A DNA stretch of 64,000 bases from Planctomycetaceae bacterium. Its GTDB lineage: Bacteria; Planctomycetota; Phycisphaerae; UBA1845; UTPLA1. Positions 1 through 9,692 of the stretch are shown one piece after another (the stretch's first letter is position 1; every line of letters starts with the position of its first letter). The position numbers and the translations under genes are program-made. The DNA lies in assembly GCA_006969385.1 (NCBI GenBank), contig CP030884.1:1612001-1676000 (forward strand). Direction: 5' to 3'. The notes below the pieces were generated by a model. It was not told where the DNA came from, searched no databases, and was given only the letters and a program-made list of their open reading frames with translations.

Positions 1-370
1 CGCAGTGAAACAGAATCGGTCGGTCTTTTGTTTCGGCCAACGCGTCGGCGGCCATATCGAGCGTCGCTAAATCGCCGGTGCCGTCACCGCGCATCGGGAA
101 GCGATAGTGCCGCAGCTTCAAATCATCGACGGCGGATTGCAATGCGTCTTCGCGCGGGCGATCTTCCTCGCCCGTCAGCGAAACCACGGTCTTAATTTTT
201 TGCGTTTTCGCCAGGTTGCGAACCTGCGTGCCGGTCGGAAAGCCCGAGCGATACAGCGCGCCGTCTTCGATCACTGCAAAGCGCCGCGGGAAGTGGTTCA
301 GATGGTTGACCACGGCCAGCGTAATCGGCGGCGCCAACACGAGAATAACCAGCAGAGATTTTTTAAACAT
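1..370 (-). CDS. Dual-specificity/tyrosine phosphatase-like protein (partial, 3' end outside window)
   Basis: Read on the minus strand from ATG at 370, preceded by GGAG in the leader. About 123 residues are visible before the window edge. The protein opens with a hydrophobic stretch after MFKKS, so it is probably exported or membrane-anchored. It continues with a segment typical of the DSP/PTP fold: DGALYRSGFPT, then KTVVSLTGEEDRPREDAL, then HYRFPMRGDGTGDL. It runs off the edge exactly at ILFHC, the start of the HC(X)5R catalytic signature. The Cys is present but the Arg lies outside, so activity cannot be judged. The LOG-family gene lies upstream on the same strand, 177 bases away. Confidence 0.75.
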   Translation of the reverse strand, partial: MFKKSLLVILVLAPPITLAVVNHLNHFPRRFAVIEDGALYRSGFPTGTQVRNLAKTQKIKTVVSLTGEEDRPREDALQSAVDDLKLRHYRFPMRGDGTGDLATLDMAADALAETKDRPILFHC

Positions 371-547
371 ACGCTCCGTCTCGTATAGAAGGCGGCAAGG
401 TCAGTAATCGCACGCTGATGCCGCGCCCCGCCGGAATCCTGCTAGGCTGCGGACGTACCCCTAATTATAACGTGCTAACTCGACAAGTTTTGCGTGAGGC
501 GCATCGTGCCGCCGACGGCGCTGCTTGTTACTAGAACCAGAGACAAC

Positions 548-1606
548 CTAGGCCGTGGCCACCGAGTTCGCCGCCGGCTGGTCGACCTTGTTCAGATAGT
601 TGACGAGCAGCCGCAAACGACCGTGGGAGCGGCGGTTAAAGCGAAAGACCAGTCGTGGTTTATCTGGGTATTCGTCGCGTTCCTCGGGCAACGGCCCGCT
701 CACGTCGTAGGTGCCGTCTTTGAGAATGTCGGCAAAGTCGGCGCGGATCTTTTCGAGCGCACCGTCTGGCAGCGGCGAGTTCATCCGCAGCACCAACTGA
801 TCGCGCACGTAGCGATACGAATGAAACCGGCGATAGAACGTGATGACATCCTGCACGGCTTCTTCGATGTCATCCGTCACGATGAACAAGTTCATATCTT
901 CGGGACTGATGAGCCCGTTGTGCAACAACTCGGCCTTCACGTACGTGCGCCAATGCTGCCAATACGTGCCGCCCGGCGCATCGAGCAGCACGATCGGCAC
1001 CAACATCGCCTTACCCGTTTGCACGAGCGTCATCACCTCAAAGCCTTCGTCCTGCGTACCGAACCCACCGGGGAACAGCGCGACCGCCTTGGCTTCTTTG
1101 GTGAACATCAGCTTACGCGTGAAGAAGTACTTGAATTCGACCAGCTTCTGATCACCTTCGATGATGTCGTTGGTTTTCTGCTCGAACGGCAGGCGAATCG
1201 CCACACCGAAGCTGGCTTCTTTGCCCGCGCCGCCGTGGCCGGCTTTCATGATGCCGTCGCCCGCGCCCGTAATCACCATCCAGTTTTCAGCGCGCATGCG
1301 TTCGGCGAAGCGCACGGCCTGAATGTATTCGGCGTGATCCTCCGGCGTGCGTGCCGAGCCGAAGATCGAAATCTTGGGAATGTCTTCGTATGGCGCAAAA
1401 ATCTTGAACGCATAGCGCAGCTCGGCCAGCGCGCGTTCGACCAGTTTCACATCGCCGCGGCCGGTTTCATCTTTCGACATGCGGCAGATGGTGCGCAGCA
1501 TCCCCGCGTAAAGGTCGGTATCGCGACCACCGGCGTGGGTTTCGACAAATTCGAGTATGGCTCTTTCGCGCGCGGCGCGTTGTTCGTCAGTCAGCGTATT
1601 GGGCAT
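548..1606 (-). CDS. LOG-family (TIGR00730-like) Rossmann-fold protein
   Basis: 352 residues. The family includes cytokinin riboside 5'-monophosphate phosphoribohydrolases and related nucleotide-cleaving enzymes. The core carries the family signature PGGFGTQDE (about residues 179-187), preceded by ITGAGDGIMKAGHGGA and by FFTRKLMF, with the paired Arg/Lys of the family. It is longer than minimal LOG proteins of about 190 residues, with roughly 70 extra N-terminal and 100 extra C-terminal residues. That resembles the longer bacterial subgroup whose substrate is unsettled. The start at ATG 1606 (MPNTLTDEQ) is chosen because further upstream codons give low-complexity non-homologous residues. The frame stays open to 1762, so a longer start is not excluded. 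Confidence 0.85.
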   Translation of the reverse strand: MPNTLTDEQRAARERAILEFVETHAGGRDTDLYAGMLRTICRMSKDETGRGDVKLVERALAELRYAFKIFAPYEDIPKISIFGSARTPEDHAEYIQAVRFAERMRAENWMVITGAGDGIMKAGHGGAGKEASFGVAIRLPFEQKTNDIIEGDQKLVEFKYFFTRKLMFTKEAKAVALFPGGFGTQDEGFEVMTLVQTGKAMLVPIVLLDAPGGTYWQHWRTYVKAELLHNGLISPEDMNLFIVTDDIEEAVQDVITFYRRFHSYRYVRDQLVLRMNSPLPDGALEKIRADFADILKDGTYDVSGPLPEERDEYPDKPRLVFRFNRRSHGRLRLLVNYLNKVDQPAANSVATA

Positions 1607-1816
1607 GCGGTTGGTTACCGTGTAAGGGGAAAAAGACCGTCGGATGAATTGGCGAATCGTGCAGCCACCAGAAAACAGGGCTGCGATGTCGGCCCATTCG
1701 ACGATAATGACGGGGTGGCACGTGTTTGCCCCGTTGGAAATACGGCCCTCGAGTATAGCCACAGCCGATTTATCCGCCAGCTATCCGTAAATCGGCTTAT
1801 CCGCAGCAGATTCATC

Positions 1817-2470
1817 ATGGCAACGAACGGCACCACGCCCAATCCCGCACACAGCCTGCTGACGCTGCCCAATCTGCTCACCAGCGTTAGGCTGATTCTG
1901 CTGCCGCCGTTTTGCTTCGCACTAATAACAGCCGCCCGCCCCGAAGGATCGACGCCCGCCTGGGTGCCGGTCGCCCTGTTCGCGTTGATGGCCATCTCCG
2001 ACATGTTCGACGGCCTCGCCGCCCGGCGGCTGCAATTGGTCTCACGGTTCGGTGCGTTGCTCGACGCTGTGGCCGATAAACTGACGCTTCTGGTTTCGCT
2101 CGTGCTGCTGACCACGCACGGCGTGCGGTCGATTGAGGGGGCTCAGTTGACCTTGCCGCTGTGGGTGCTGGGGGCGGCGTTGGCGAAGGATGTGTTCGTC
2201 ACCATCGGCTACGGCGTGTTGCGGCAGCGTGCAGACGACCGCCGCGTCGAGCCCGATCGCTTCGGCAAATGGTGCACGGCCATTCAGATGATTTTGATTC
2301 TGGCGATGTTGCTTTGGTACCTGCATCCGCCGGTTTTCGGGCAAATGGTTACAATACTCTCGTGGGCGTCCGCCGGGTTGGCGATTGCGGCCATGGCGAG
2401 CTACGGCATCCGCGGTTGGCGACGGCTGCAAACGGGCATAGCGCGTCAACAGCAGGAGCGCGATACATGA
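1817..2470 (+). CDS. CDP-alcohol phosphatidyltransferase (PgsA-like)
   Basis: 217 residues with four or more hydrophobic helices. The CDP-alcohol phosphatidyltransferase signature DGxxARx8Gx3Dx3D is seen in [18 protein letters not shown] followed by [10 protein letters not shown]. The reaction would be transfer of a phosphatidyl group from CDP-diacylglycerol to an alcohol at the inner membrane. The likely acceptor is glycerol 3-phosphate (phosphatidylglycerol synthesis), but other acceptors cannot be excluded from sequence. The start is ATG 1817; the frame is open far upstream but there it is antisense to the LOG gene. The TGA overlaps the ATG of ribBA as ATGA, so the two genes are translationally coupled. 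Confidence 0.85.
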   Translation: MATNGTTPNPAHSLLTLPNLLTSVRLILLPPFCFALITAARPEGSTPAWVPVALFALMAISDMFDGLAARRLQLVSRFGALLDAVADKLTLLVSLVLLTTHGVRSIEGAQLTLPLWVLGAALAKDVFVTIGYGVLRQRADDRRVEPDRFGKWCTAIQMILILAMLLWYLHPPVFGQMVTILSWASAGLAIAAMASYGIRGWRRLQTGIARQQQERDT

Positions 2471-3723
2471 GCGACGCAATATCGAGTCCTTTCAGCAGCA
2501 TCCCCGATGTCATTGCGGATATCAAAGCCGGCAAGCTCGTCATTTTGGTGGACGACGAAGATCGCGAGAACGAAGGCGACCTCGTTTGCGCCGCCGAACT
2601 CGTCACGCCCGCGATGATCAATTTCATGATTCGTCAGGCGGCCGGCAAGCTTTGTCTCGCGCTCGATGCGCCGACTTGCGAAAAGCTGCATCTCTATCCG
2701 CAAACCACTGAGAACACCGCGCCGCACGGTACGGCGTTTACCGTTTCGATCGACGCGACCAGTAAGTTCGGCGTCGGCACCGGCGTGTCGGCGGCCGATC
2801 GTTGTCGCACCATTCGTCGCTGTTTGGAAGACGATGCGGCACCGGCGGATTTCGATCGACCGGGTCATATCAGCCCGCTGAAGGCACGCACTGGCGGAGT
2901 GTTGGTGCGGGCGGGTCATACCGAAGCCAGCGTCGACCTGTCGCGCATGGCGGGTTTAAAGCCCGGCGGATTGATCATCGAAATACTGCGGCCCGATGGT
3001 GACGTCGCGCGCCTGCCCGATCTGATTGCATTCGCCAAGGAACACGACCTCAAGATTTGCACCATCGAAGCGCTGATCGAATACCGCTTGCAACGCGAGC
3101 GCTCGGTGATGCGCATCGAGTCGATCCCGTTGGTGAATAGCTACGGCGCGTGGACACTGCATGCGTTTCAATCCTCGCTCGACCCGGAGCCGCATGTGGC
3201 GCTCACGATGGGCGCGATCGGCCAACTCGACGAACAGGGCGAGCCCGTCGAAGTCGATCATCCCGTCTCGGTGCGCGTGCACTCGCAATGTTTAACCGGC
3301 GATGTGTTCGGCTCGGCCCGTTGCGATTGCGGCGAACAACTCGACGCTGCGATGGACGCCATCGGCAAAAGCCGTGAAGGTGTCGTGCTGTATCTTCGAC
3401 AAGAGGGCCGCGGCATCGGGCTGGCCAATAAACTGCACGCCTATCGCCTGCAGGATGAAGGCCTCGATACGGTCGAAGCCAATGAAAAGCTCGGCTTCCC
3501 CGCCGACAAACGCGATTACGGTGTGGGGGCACAAATCCTGCGCGACCTCGGCCTACGGCAAATTCGAATTTTGACGAACAACCCTAAGAAAGTGAGCCGG
3601 CTCGAGGTTTATGGATTGGAAGTGGTCGACCAAGTGCCGATTCAAGTCGCGGCCAATCCCCATAATCGTCGATACTTACAAACGAAGCGCGAAAAGATGG
3701 GGCACACGCTCAAAGACGATTGA
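2467..3723 (+). CDS. ribBA: Bifunctional 3,4-dihydroxy-2-butanone-4-phosphate synthase / GTP cyclohydrolase II
   Basis: 418 residues; cytosolic, catalysing the two entry steps of riboflavin synthesis. The N-terminal RibB half has [16 protein letters not shown] (metal and substrate acidic residues), [11 protein letters not shown] and [10 protein letters not shown]. The C-terminal RibA half has [19 protein letters not shown], the Cx10CxC zinc site, then [27 protein letters not shown] and LTNNPKK. All expected catalytic elements of both halves appear present. The start overlaps the phosphatidyltransferase stop by ATGA. I see no FMN riboswitch between them, and there is no room for one. Confidence 0.95.
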   Translation: MSDAISSPFSSIPDVIADIKAGKLVILVDDEDRENEGDLVCAAELVTPAMINFMIRQAAGKLCLALDAPTCEKLHLYPQTTENTAPHGTAFTVSIDATSKFGVGTGVSAADRCRTIRRCLEDDAAPADFDRPGHISPLKARTGGVLVRAGHTEASVDLSRMAGLKPGGLIIEILRPDGDVARLPDLIAFAKEHDLKICTIEALIEYRLQRERSVMRIESIPLVNSYGAWTLHAFQSSLDPEPHVALTMGAIGQLDEQGEPVEVDHPVSVRVHSQCLTGDVFGSARCDCGEQLDAAMDAIGKSREGVVLYLRQEGRGIGLANKLHAYRLQDEGLDTVEANEKLGFPADKRDYGVGAQILRDLGLRQIRILTNNPKKVSRLEVYGLEVVDQVPIQVAANPHNRRYLQTKREKMGHTLKDD

Positions 3724-3806
3724 CGCGTCGCTCGCTTGCGCATGTTGTTCAGGGCCTGGTGGCGACTCTTTCACCCGTTCGGAGTTCATCTAAGCAATTC
3801 GAATCG

Positions 3807-4499
3807 ATGGCCGTTTCACCGATCCATCCCGCCGATCGTCAACCCGATCCGCCGCGACCCGACGCCGCAAAGCAATGGTCGGCGCTGTCGCACTTCGATG
3901 CGCTCTTCGCGCCGACGATTGCGAGCTGGCCCAGCACCAAGTCGGAACTCATGTGGTTGGCACCCGGCACGCGCGCTCCGCTCACGGCGGCGAAGGTCGT
4001 CGCCTGGGCCAAGCCCGGTGGTTATCGATTGTTGTATTGGGCGGGCGGGCCGACCCCGGCGGGCTATGCCGAGATCAACCCGATGAATGGCATGCGCGGG
4101 CAATGGTGGATCGGTCACTTTGTGATCGACCCCAACCTACGCGGCCGCGGTCTTGGTCGGCGCTTTTTTCACGAGTTGGTGCGCGTCGCGTTTGAATCGT
4201 TGGCCGCCGAACAAATGTTACTCGTCGTGTTTCCCGAAAACGAAGCTGCCATTCGCTGTTACGAACGCGGCGGCATGACCGTCGAAGGTCGCGAGCAAAA
4301 ACGCTTCGCCAACACGCGGCAACGTCACACGTTTCTGCGCATGGCGCTGCGGCGCGTTCGCTATCAAAAGACGCGCCAATACGCCGCGCTCCGCGGTCAC
4401 TCGCCGTTGATATTGGAAAACGCCCGCGCGGCGGCGGAGCTATCGAGCCGGTTTGAATTGCCGCCCAAACTGTCGCTGCGAATCGCGCCGGGTTCGTAG
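3807..4499 (+). CDS. GNAT family N-acetyltransferase
   Basis: 230 residues. The acetyl-CoA-binding motif A is clear: FVIDPNLRGRGLGRRFFHEL (R/Q-x-x-G-x-G/A type), followed by VVFPENEAAIRCYERGGM, the usual motif B with NxxAxxxYxxxGF-like spacing. The substrate is unknown. ATG 3807 is preferred; an in-frame TTG at 3720 overlaps the ribBA stop and would add 29 residues. Gene order suggests it is read with ribBA. Its last 103 bases overlap the 3' end of the convergent 909-codon gene, so both C-termini are encoded by the same DNA on opposite strands. Confidence 0.8.
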   Translation: MAVSPIHPADRQPDPPRPDAAKQWSALSHFDALFAPTIASWPSTKSELMWLAPGTRAPLTAAKVVAWAKPGGYRLLYWAGGPTPAGYAEINPMNGMRGQWWIGHFVIDPNLRGRGLGRRFFHELVRVAFESLAAEQMLLVVFPENEAAIRCYERGGMTVEGREQKRFANTRQRHTFLRMALRRVRYQKTRQYAALRGHSPLILENARAAAELSSRFELPPKLSLRIAPGS

Positions 4500-7126
4500 G
4501 GCACCCGCAACACTTCATTGTGCCGCAAGGCACCACCGATTTCTTCCAACGACAATCGCACCGGTCGACCGTTGAGCTGCGCCGCTGACGGATAGACATA
4601 CTCGCGCACCGCCGTTTCACCCACGCCCAACGATCGAATCGAGCGACTCATGCGCGGCAACTCGGGCGCTATTAAATAAGACCGCAGATCGATCGGTCCG
4701 TCGGAGCGATTCGTCACGCGCTGGAAGAACCGCACCGACTCACCCTCGACATGGCCGAAGACGCTGACCTCCAAACCCGGCGCGACGACATTCAACGGCG
4801 TCCACATGCGACCGGGGCCGCGCTTGCCGAGCTTGATGGTGGCAAATAACCGTTTGGTGCCGATGGTTTCATTGACCGGTGGCTTGATGAACACGGTCGT
4901 TTCCGAGATTTCGTTCGGTTGCAAGCGCAAGTCGATGCGGCGCGGCGTGATGCGCCAGCCGCGCGGCGCATCGATCACAAGTTCACCTTCGAGATCTTCG
5001 GCAAAGGTGTTTTGCAAGCGCAGCGTGCGCTGGTGTTCTTCAATCGCGACGGTAATCGCGTCGTCGTCGAGTTCGAACGAATCCTGCAAGCGCAACGCCG
5101 CCGGTTGCACGCCGATCAGCAATTGCGGCATCGGCCCGACAGCGACGCGCATCCAGCCGTTCGTTTCGGTCGTCGGCAGCGCATGCCCCCACGCATCGAT
5201 GTGTCGCGCACCGTCGGGCAAGTCGAGTTCGATCTGCCGTAGCGATTCGTCGCTCGACCACAACGCCAGCGTTGCGCGGCTGCCGTCGGCGTTTGAAAAC
5301 AACCACGTTTCCAAATTCGGGTCGAGCGTGAGGCGTTCGATGCGATCTTGCCCGCTCACGGCTTGCGCTAAGGCGTGAAAGATCACCGCCTCCTCGCGCG
5401 GTCGAATCACGCGTTGACCATCGATTTCGTCGTAAGTCCACGGCGGCGCGATAAACACGCGCTCAAAGCCGGCCGCACGGGCCTGTAACAACCGTCGCGC
5501 AAAGCGCGCCAATCGTCCGACGCGCTGATAGCGATCTTCGTCGGCAAGTTCCAGCGTGGCCCACCGCCGCGCTTGCAAGGTGGCGTCGTCCATATAATCG
5601 GCCGGATCAACGTGCGGCGGTATGAAGACGGTTTGTATGTCCGCGAGTTCGGCGGCCTTGCCCGCGGTTTGCAATGCATCTTGCGGCGCAACCACTTGCG
5701 GGGTTCCGACCAGCGGCGCGAGATAACTGCGCAGCTTCATCAACGCGTCGGTTAACGTTTTATCTTTGAGCATCGGCGCCGACGCATCGGTGCCAAGCTG
5801 CCAATGATCGACGTATCCACCGTAACGGCTGGTGGTGATATTGAGGTACGGTTCCCACTGCTTTACCCAATCATCTTTGCCAGCTAACAGGGCGTCGGGC
5901 CGCGGCGGGTGTTGCACATCGGGTAACAGGGCTCCGGGTGTTTCGGCCAGCATGGCCACTACGCTGATACCTAGATCGACGGCCCGCTTGATCAGGTTTC
6001 GTGTCGTGTGATCGCCGAATACCACGTTCGCATCGTTCGTTTCGTGCGACCAGACCGGCACCTTCACCAACGCTGGATTCAATCGTTCGATGATGTCGAT
6101 AAGCCCGGGCTGATGCATGTCTTCGGTATGTAACACCACTCCGAACGGGCCAGCGCCGTTGTTATCCATCGTCGATGGTTGGCTAAGTACCACAAAGCGT
6201 CGCACATGATTGGCGATGGTCTTGCCGCGCAGGCTCATCGTGAGGCGTGCGTCGTAGATGCCGGCCGCCAGCACATCGAATGCGATCACACGCGCATCAC
6301 TGATCAACGACTGGCCCGCTAGCCCTTGTTCAAAGACCGACCGTCCGGCCGCATCGACCACGCTCAATTCGATATCGAGATCGACGCCGTCGACGTCGAA
6401 CAACTGCACGTGGCACGTAACCGTTTCATCATGGCGGTAAAGATGATCGACACGATTCAACATCAAGCTTACGCGTGGTCGGCGCATGATAGTAATGTCA
6501 TCGAACCAGGCGCGACCGTCCACATCGGTGTAATGAATCGGAACTATGTCGGCAGTAGGTTGATTCACAACGGCGGGTTGTTCGATCCGACAACTCAGGC
6601 CGATCCAACGCGCGTGCGGGTTGCCACCCGGCAGGTCGACGTGAACGCGCGTCCATGCGCCGTGGGTACGAACCGCAGAACTGCGGCGCTCGGTGGCATC
6701 AATTTTCATAAGATTGTGGTCATAATAGAACGCCGTGACGATGGCGCCGGCATGCTTGAGCTGTTCGGTCTTCACCCACGCCGTGATGCGATACTCGCTG
6801 TCCGCGTCCGCGACAATATCTTTTGCACGGTAATACGCGCCGACGTTACCGGTTTGAATCGCCATGCCGAAACTCGGCACGGCCGACCGCCCAACGTCCA
6901 TGTCGAATGCGGGTTCGAGGAAACCCGGGAAGCCCGGCTCATCGATGCGCAGCCAGTTCATCGGCAGCGATTCAAAGTTGCCGAACTTGCGCTCATCGAA
7001 ATCGAATGACTTCACGATGCGCGGATTGGTCGTGCGCATTGCTTGGGTTTGCTGTCCGAACGACGAGTGCGCGCAGGCAATCAGGTAACCGAGTGTGACG
7101 ACAAACTGAAAGCATTTAAGGCGCAT
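4397..7126 (-). CDS. Large secreted protein with carbohydrate-active-enzyme-like architecture
   Basis: 909 residues. It has a signal peptide (MRLKCFQFVVTLGYLIACAH, cleavage near SFG-QQ). Residues about 45-215 look like an all-beta carbohydrate-binding-type module (PSFGMAIQTGNVGAYYRAKD, aromatic-rich strands). About residues 330-640 have alternating strand/helix stretches reminiscent of a TIM barrel (GPFGVVLHTEDM, ALVKVPVWSHETND, FERVFIAPPWTYDEIDGQ). The C-terminal part has Ig-like beta modules (GELVIDAPRGWRITPRRID, and ISETTVFIKPPVNETIGTKR). I cannot assign a glycoside hydrolase family or identify a catalytic pair with confidence. It stands alone on this strand. Confidence 0.75.
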   Translation of the reverse strand: MRLKCFQFVVTLGYLIACAHSSFGQQTQAMRTTNPRIVKSFDFDERKFGNFESLPMNWLRIDEPGFPGFLEPAFDMDVGRSAVPSFGMAIQTGNVGAYYRAKDIVADADSEYRITAWVKTEQLKHAGAIVTAFYYDHNLMKIDATERRSSAVRTHGAWTRVHVDLPGGNPHARWIGLSCRIEQPAVVNQPTADIVPIHYTDVDGRAWFDDITIMRRPRVSLMLNRVDHLYRHDETVTCHVQLFDVDGVDLDIELSVVDAAGRSVFEQGLAGQSLISDARVIAFDVLAAGIYDARLTMSLRGKTIANHVRRFVVLSQPSTMDNNGAGPFGVVLHTEDMHQPGLIDIIERLNPALVKVPVWSHETNDANVVFGDHTTRNLIKRAVDLGISVVAMLAETPGALLPDVQHPPRPDALLAGKDDWVKQWEPYLNITTSRYGGYVDHWQLGTDASAPMLKDKTLTDALMKLRSYLAPLVGTPQVVAPQDALQTAGKAAELADIQTVFIPPHVDPADYMDDATLQARRWATLELADEDRYQRVGRLARFARRLLQARAAGFERVFIAPPWTYDEIDGQRVIRPREEAVIFHALAQAVSGQDRIERLTLDPNLETWLFSNADGSRATLALWSSDESLRQIELDLPDGARHIDAWGHALPTTETNGWMRVAVGPMPQLLIGVQPAALRLQDSFELDDDAITVAIEEHQRTLRLQNTFAEDLEGELVIDAPRGWRITPRRIDLRLQPNEISETTVFIKPPVNETIGTKRLFATIKLGKRGPGRMWTPLNVVAPGLEVSVFGHVEGESVRFFQRVTNRSDGPIDLRSYLIAPELPRMSRSIRSLGVGETAVREYVYPSAAQLNGRPVRLSLEEIGGALRHNEVLRVPYEPGAIRSDSLGGNSNRLDSSAAARAFSNINGE

Positions 7127-7355
7127 GAAGAACCACCGAGGAAGCGCGAATGGGCACGAAGTATCTCGAAGGTCTTATCGGGTGGTGGCGTCGGCGAATC
7201 GACTGTAGAGCAGGGCGGTGAGGCGATGTCCGATAAACACGGGCTTCGGTCGGTCTCATCGTGCACCGTTCGGTGCCGCGCCGGTGTGTGCCGATAACCC
7301 TCAAAACAGCGACAAACCGCCGCCGCCTCGCGCGGCCATAGAGGAGGTCACAGAT

Positions 7356-7655
7356 ATGCGCAACCCCAAGCAAACCCTGAAACGGATGAAGCTGGCCCTG
7401 CTCGGTACGATGCTCGGCAGCACCATGTTGATCGGCAACTGTCTCAGCCTCGACGTGGACAGCGACATCTTCACCGTCTTCCGCGAGGCGTACGTGCCGG
7501 GGCTGGTAGCAGGCCTCTCAACGGCGGTTTCCAACCCCGATCAGCAGGAAGCTGGGCTCCGCCAGACGGTGGTCGCATTCATCGAAGGACTGGGCGCCGT
7601 GTTACAGCCTGAAGACTCCACGACGCCGATTCGGAGCAGCTCACTCGATAACTGA
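7356..7655 (+). CDS. Small exported protein of unknown function
   Basis: 99 residues. The start is set by a very good ribosome-binding site, GAGGAGGT, seven bases before ATG 7356. The N-terminus MRNPKQTLKRMKLALLG plus the hydrophobic stretch to MLIGNC is a signal peptide. Cys32 in IGNC might be a lipidation site, but the box is not canonical. The mature part is short and mostly helical (FREAYVPGLVAGLSTAV, QTVVAFIEGLGAVLQPE). I recognise no family. Confidence 0.7.
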   Translation: MRNPKQTLKRMKLALLGTMLGSTMLIGNCLSLDVDSDIFTVFREAYVPGLVAGLSTAVSNPDQQEAGLRQTVVAFIEGLGAVLQPEDSTTPIRSSSLDN

Positions 7656-7892
7656 CGATTTGTTACATAAAACGTTACAAACAGGGCTCGGCCCACCTAC
7701 CACTTTTTTAAGTCTTGATTTAGCAATAATTTATGACCGCACATTAGCCTGCCGAATGCGTAGAAAATTGGTGCGATTTGCAAGTTGCAGCCCTCTTGGG
7801 GGAATTTCCCTTGAGAGAAGCTGAACTTTTTGACGTTCCGTCAAGTATAAAGTGGTAGTCGAGGCGATTAGCTCGACGGAAGGTGGTAAGTC

Positions 7893-8726
7893 ATGCGACG
7901 AATTACAACCGAAAAAACCGAACGGCAGGACATGCTCGATTGGATGGTCCCGCCGCCCTACGTCAACGATCGAGAGCTACATCAATCCGAGACCGAGAAT
8001 GTGCTATTTTCCGACTGGCCCGGCGCGGCCATCGGTAGTGGTCGGTTAACCGTGAAGGAAGAGAATTTGCTCTTCCGCCAATTGCATTTCTCGGCATACA
8101 AGCTCAGCGAATTGTATCAGGCTTCTGAAAAGCGGCTGACGGACTATCGCAAGCGCGAGTATTCCAAATGGACGCAGCGCTATCACTTGGTCCGCGCCCG
8201 CATCATCGAAGCCAATCAGGGGTTGGTGTTCGATCTCATCGGTCGTTCGCGCTTCACGTCATTGGATCGCGAGGAGATGACCAGCGAAGGCATGATGGCG
8301 TTACTCCGCGCGGCCGATTCGTTTAACCCGTGGAAGGGTTATCGATTCAGCACGTATGCTTGTAATGCGATTATCCGATCGTTCTCCCGCGCGGCTCTGC
8401 AGGACTCCAAGCGGCGCGATAAGGAGATCGCCAATTATGAAGAAGACTTCGACCGCGTGGATAACACCGAAGCGCGGCGCTCTGATCAGCACGGTCTCTA
8501 CATCGAACGGCTGAGCCGCATCATGGATACCGAGAAAGCCGAACTGACGGACATCGAAAAGACGGTGTTGTCGAAGCGCTTTCCGAAAGACGAAGACCGC
8601 AATCGACAAACGCTCGAAGACATCGGTCGCAAGCTCCAAATCAGCAAGGAACGCGTGCGACAGATACAGATTTCCGCGATCGGTAAATTGCGCGAGGCAT
8701 TGCAGGCCGACCCGGTTTTGCAGTAA
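7893..8726 (+). CDS. RNA polymerase sigma-70 family factor
   Basis: 277 residues. Region 2 is seen at about residues 105-165: ANQGLVFDLIGRSRFTSL, EEMTSEGMMALLRAADSF, then FNPWKGYRFSTYACNAIIR, which is the -10 recognition helix. Region 4 is at about 215-270 (LTDIEKTVLSKRF, TLEDIGRKLQISKERVRQIQ), a complete helix-turn-helix for -35 contact. Region 3 appears replaced by a charged linker, and the N-terminal 90 residues are not a recognisable region 1. It is therefore a non-essential-type group 2/3 factor rather than the main housekeeping sigma. A GGAAGG ribosome-binding site precedes ATG 7893. No anti-sigma gene is adjacent. Confidence 0.92.
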   Translation: MRRITTEKTERQDMLDWMVPPPYVNDRELHQSETENVLFSDWPGAAIGSGRLTVKEENLLFRQLHFSAYKLSELYQASEKRLTDYRKREYSKWTQRYHLVRARIIEANQGLVFDLIGRSRFTSLDREEMTSEGMMALLRAADSFNPWKGYRFSTYACNAIIRSFSRAALQDSKRRDKEIANYEEDFDRVDNTEARRSDQHGLYIERLSRIMDTEKAELTDIEKTVLSKRFPKDEDRNRQTLEDIGRKLQISKERVRQIQISAIGKLREALQADPVLQ

Positions 8727-8816
8727 CGCGCATCGATCGCACAGGTTTAGACGAAGCGATGGTGAAGTGTGCAGCCGGCATGCCGCCATCGCTTCCGTAC
8801 GTTTTACGGCATTCGA

Positions 8817-9437
8817 TTATGCGGCACCGCTATGAATCGCAGCCCCCGCCGGCTGGCGGTCGATGATCTCGGCCTCCGCCTCCAACATCATTTGCCAGCG
8901 GCCATCCACATCGAGGCGTCGATCCGGTAACTTGCGCGCGAGATCGATAAAGATGCGATAGTGCCCGTTTTCCGACGCCCATAAATCGGCATAGAGTGCG
9001 CGCAGCTCTTGGTCGGTGGCCACGCGCCCCAAAGCTTCAAAGCGTTCGCACGAACGCGCTTCGATCAACGCGCTAACCATCAGGCGATCCATCAACTCAT
9101 CGTTGCCGGTTCCGCTGCGCACCAGGCCGCGCAGATCGCTGGCGTAACTGCTGCGATGGTATTTGGTGAGACGACCGCCGCGTCGGGCCAGCATGCGGGT
9201 GACGGTGGCGAGATGATCGACGTCGTCGCGAGCGATGGCCGTCATTTTTTCGACCCAGTATTCGGGCGGATTGGGCTCGGGCCAGCGGTTGAGCAGTTCG
9301 AGGGCGTTGGCGGCGGCCTTTTTCTCGAGGTGGGCATGATCGTTCAGCAAGACCAACGGCTCGGCCAAGGCGGCAACGGCCCAGCTATCGGGTGTGCGGC
9401 TAAGTAGCGGTAAATCGGCCTGCGCGATTTCGGACAT
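8817..9437 (-). CDS. miaE: tRNA-(ms2io6A)-hydroxylase
   Basis: 206 residues; a carboxylate-bridged di-iron monooxygenase that hydroxylates the isopentenyl group of ms2i6A at position 37 of certain tRNAs. The helical-bundle iron ligands are visible as LLNDHAHLEKKAAANAL, ARDDVDHLATV, ALIEARSCERFEAL and WASENGHYRIF. The PEYWVEKM segment is also family-like. The start ATG 9437 (MSEIAQADLPLLSRTPD) matches the usual N-terminus; in-frame ATGs at 9446 and 9473 are alternatives. It is convergent with the sigma factor gene. Confidence 0.9.
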   Translation of the reverse strand: MSEIAQADLPLLSRTPDSWAVAALAEPLVLLNDHAHLEKKAAANALELLNRWPEPNPPEYWVEKMTAIARDDVDHLATVTRMLARRGGRLTKYHRSSYASDLRGLVRSGTGNDELMDRLMVSALIEARSCERFEALGRVATDQELRALYADLWASENGHYRIFIDLARKLPDRRLDVDGRWQMMLEAEAEIIDRQPAGAAIHSGAA

Positions 9438-9692
9438 AGCGAGCATCGTCCGAAGCCGTACCTGCAACGTCAAGCCCGCCCGCCACTTGGCACTTTGGGT
9501 TGATTATTCGCCCCCTGATATGCGGCCCGAAATGTTTGGGTTACAGGTCCGTTACAGCTACGCAGGGCGAATTCGGGGTATAGTTTGCGAACGAAATGAC
9601 TGATACGGAAAGCTGATTCATCGAGGTCGATCCTCGGGCGGCTTCAAGATTTCAGCAACACGACAATGGGTAATCATCGAAGGAGTTTTTGC

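Noticed and set aside
494-1816. Long plus-strand open frame upstream of the phosphatidyltransferase
   Set aside because: It is the antisense of the LOG-family gene; residues before MATNGTTPN have no family resemblance and the composition is that of a shadow frame.
2467-2560. FMN riboswitch controlling ribBA
   Set aside because: The gene starts inside the previous gene's stop codon; no leader exists and no conserved RFN elements are seen.
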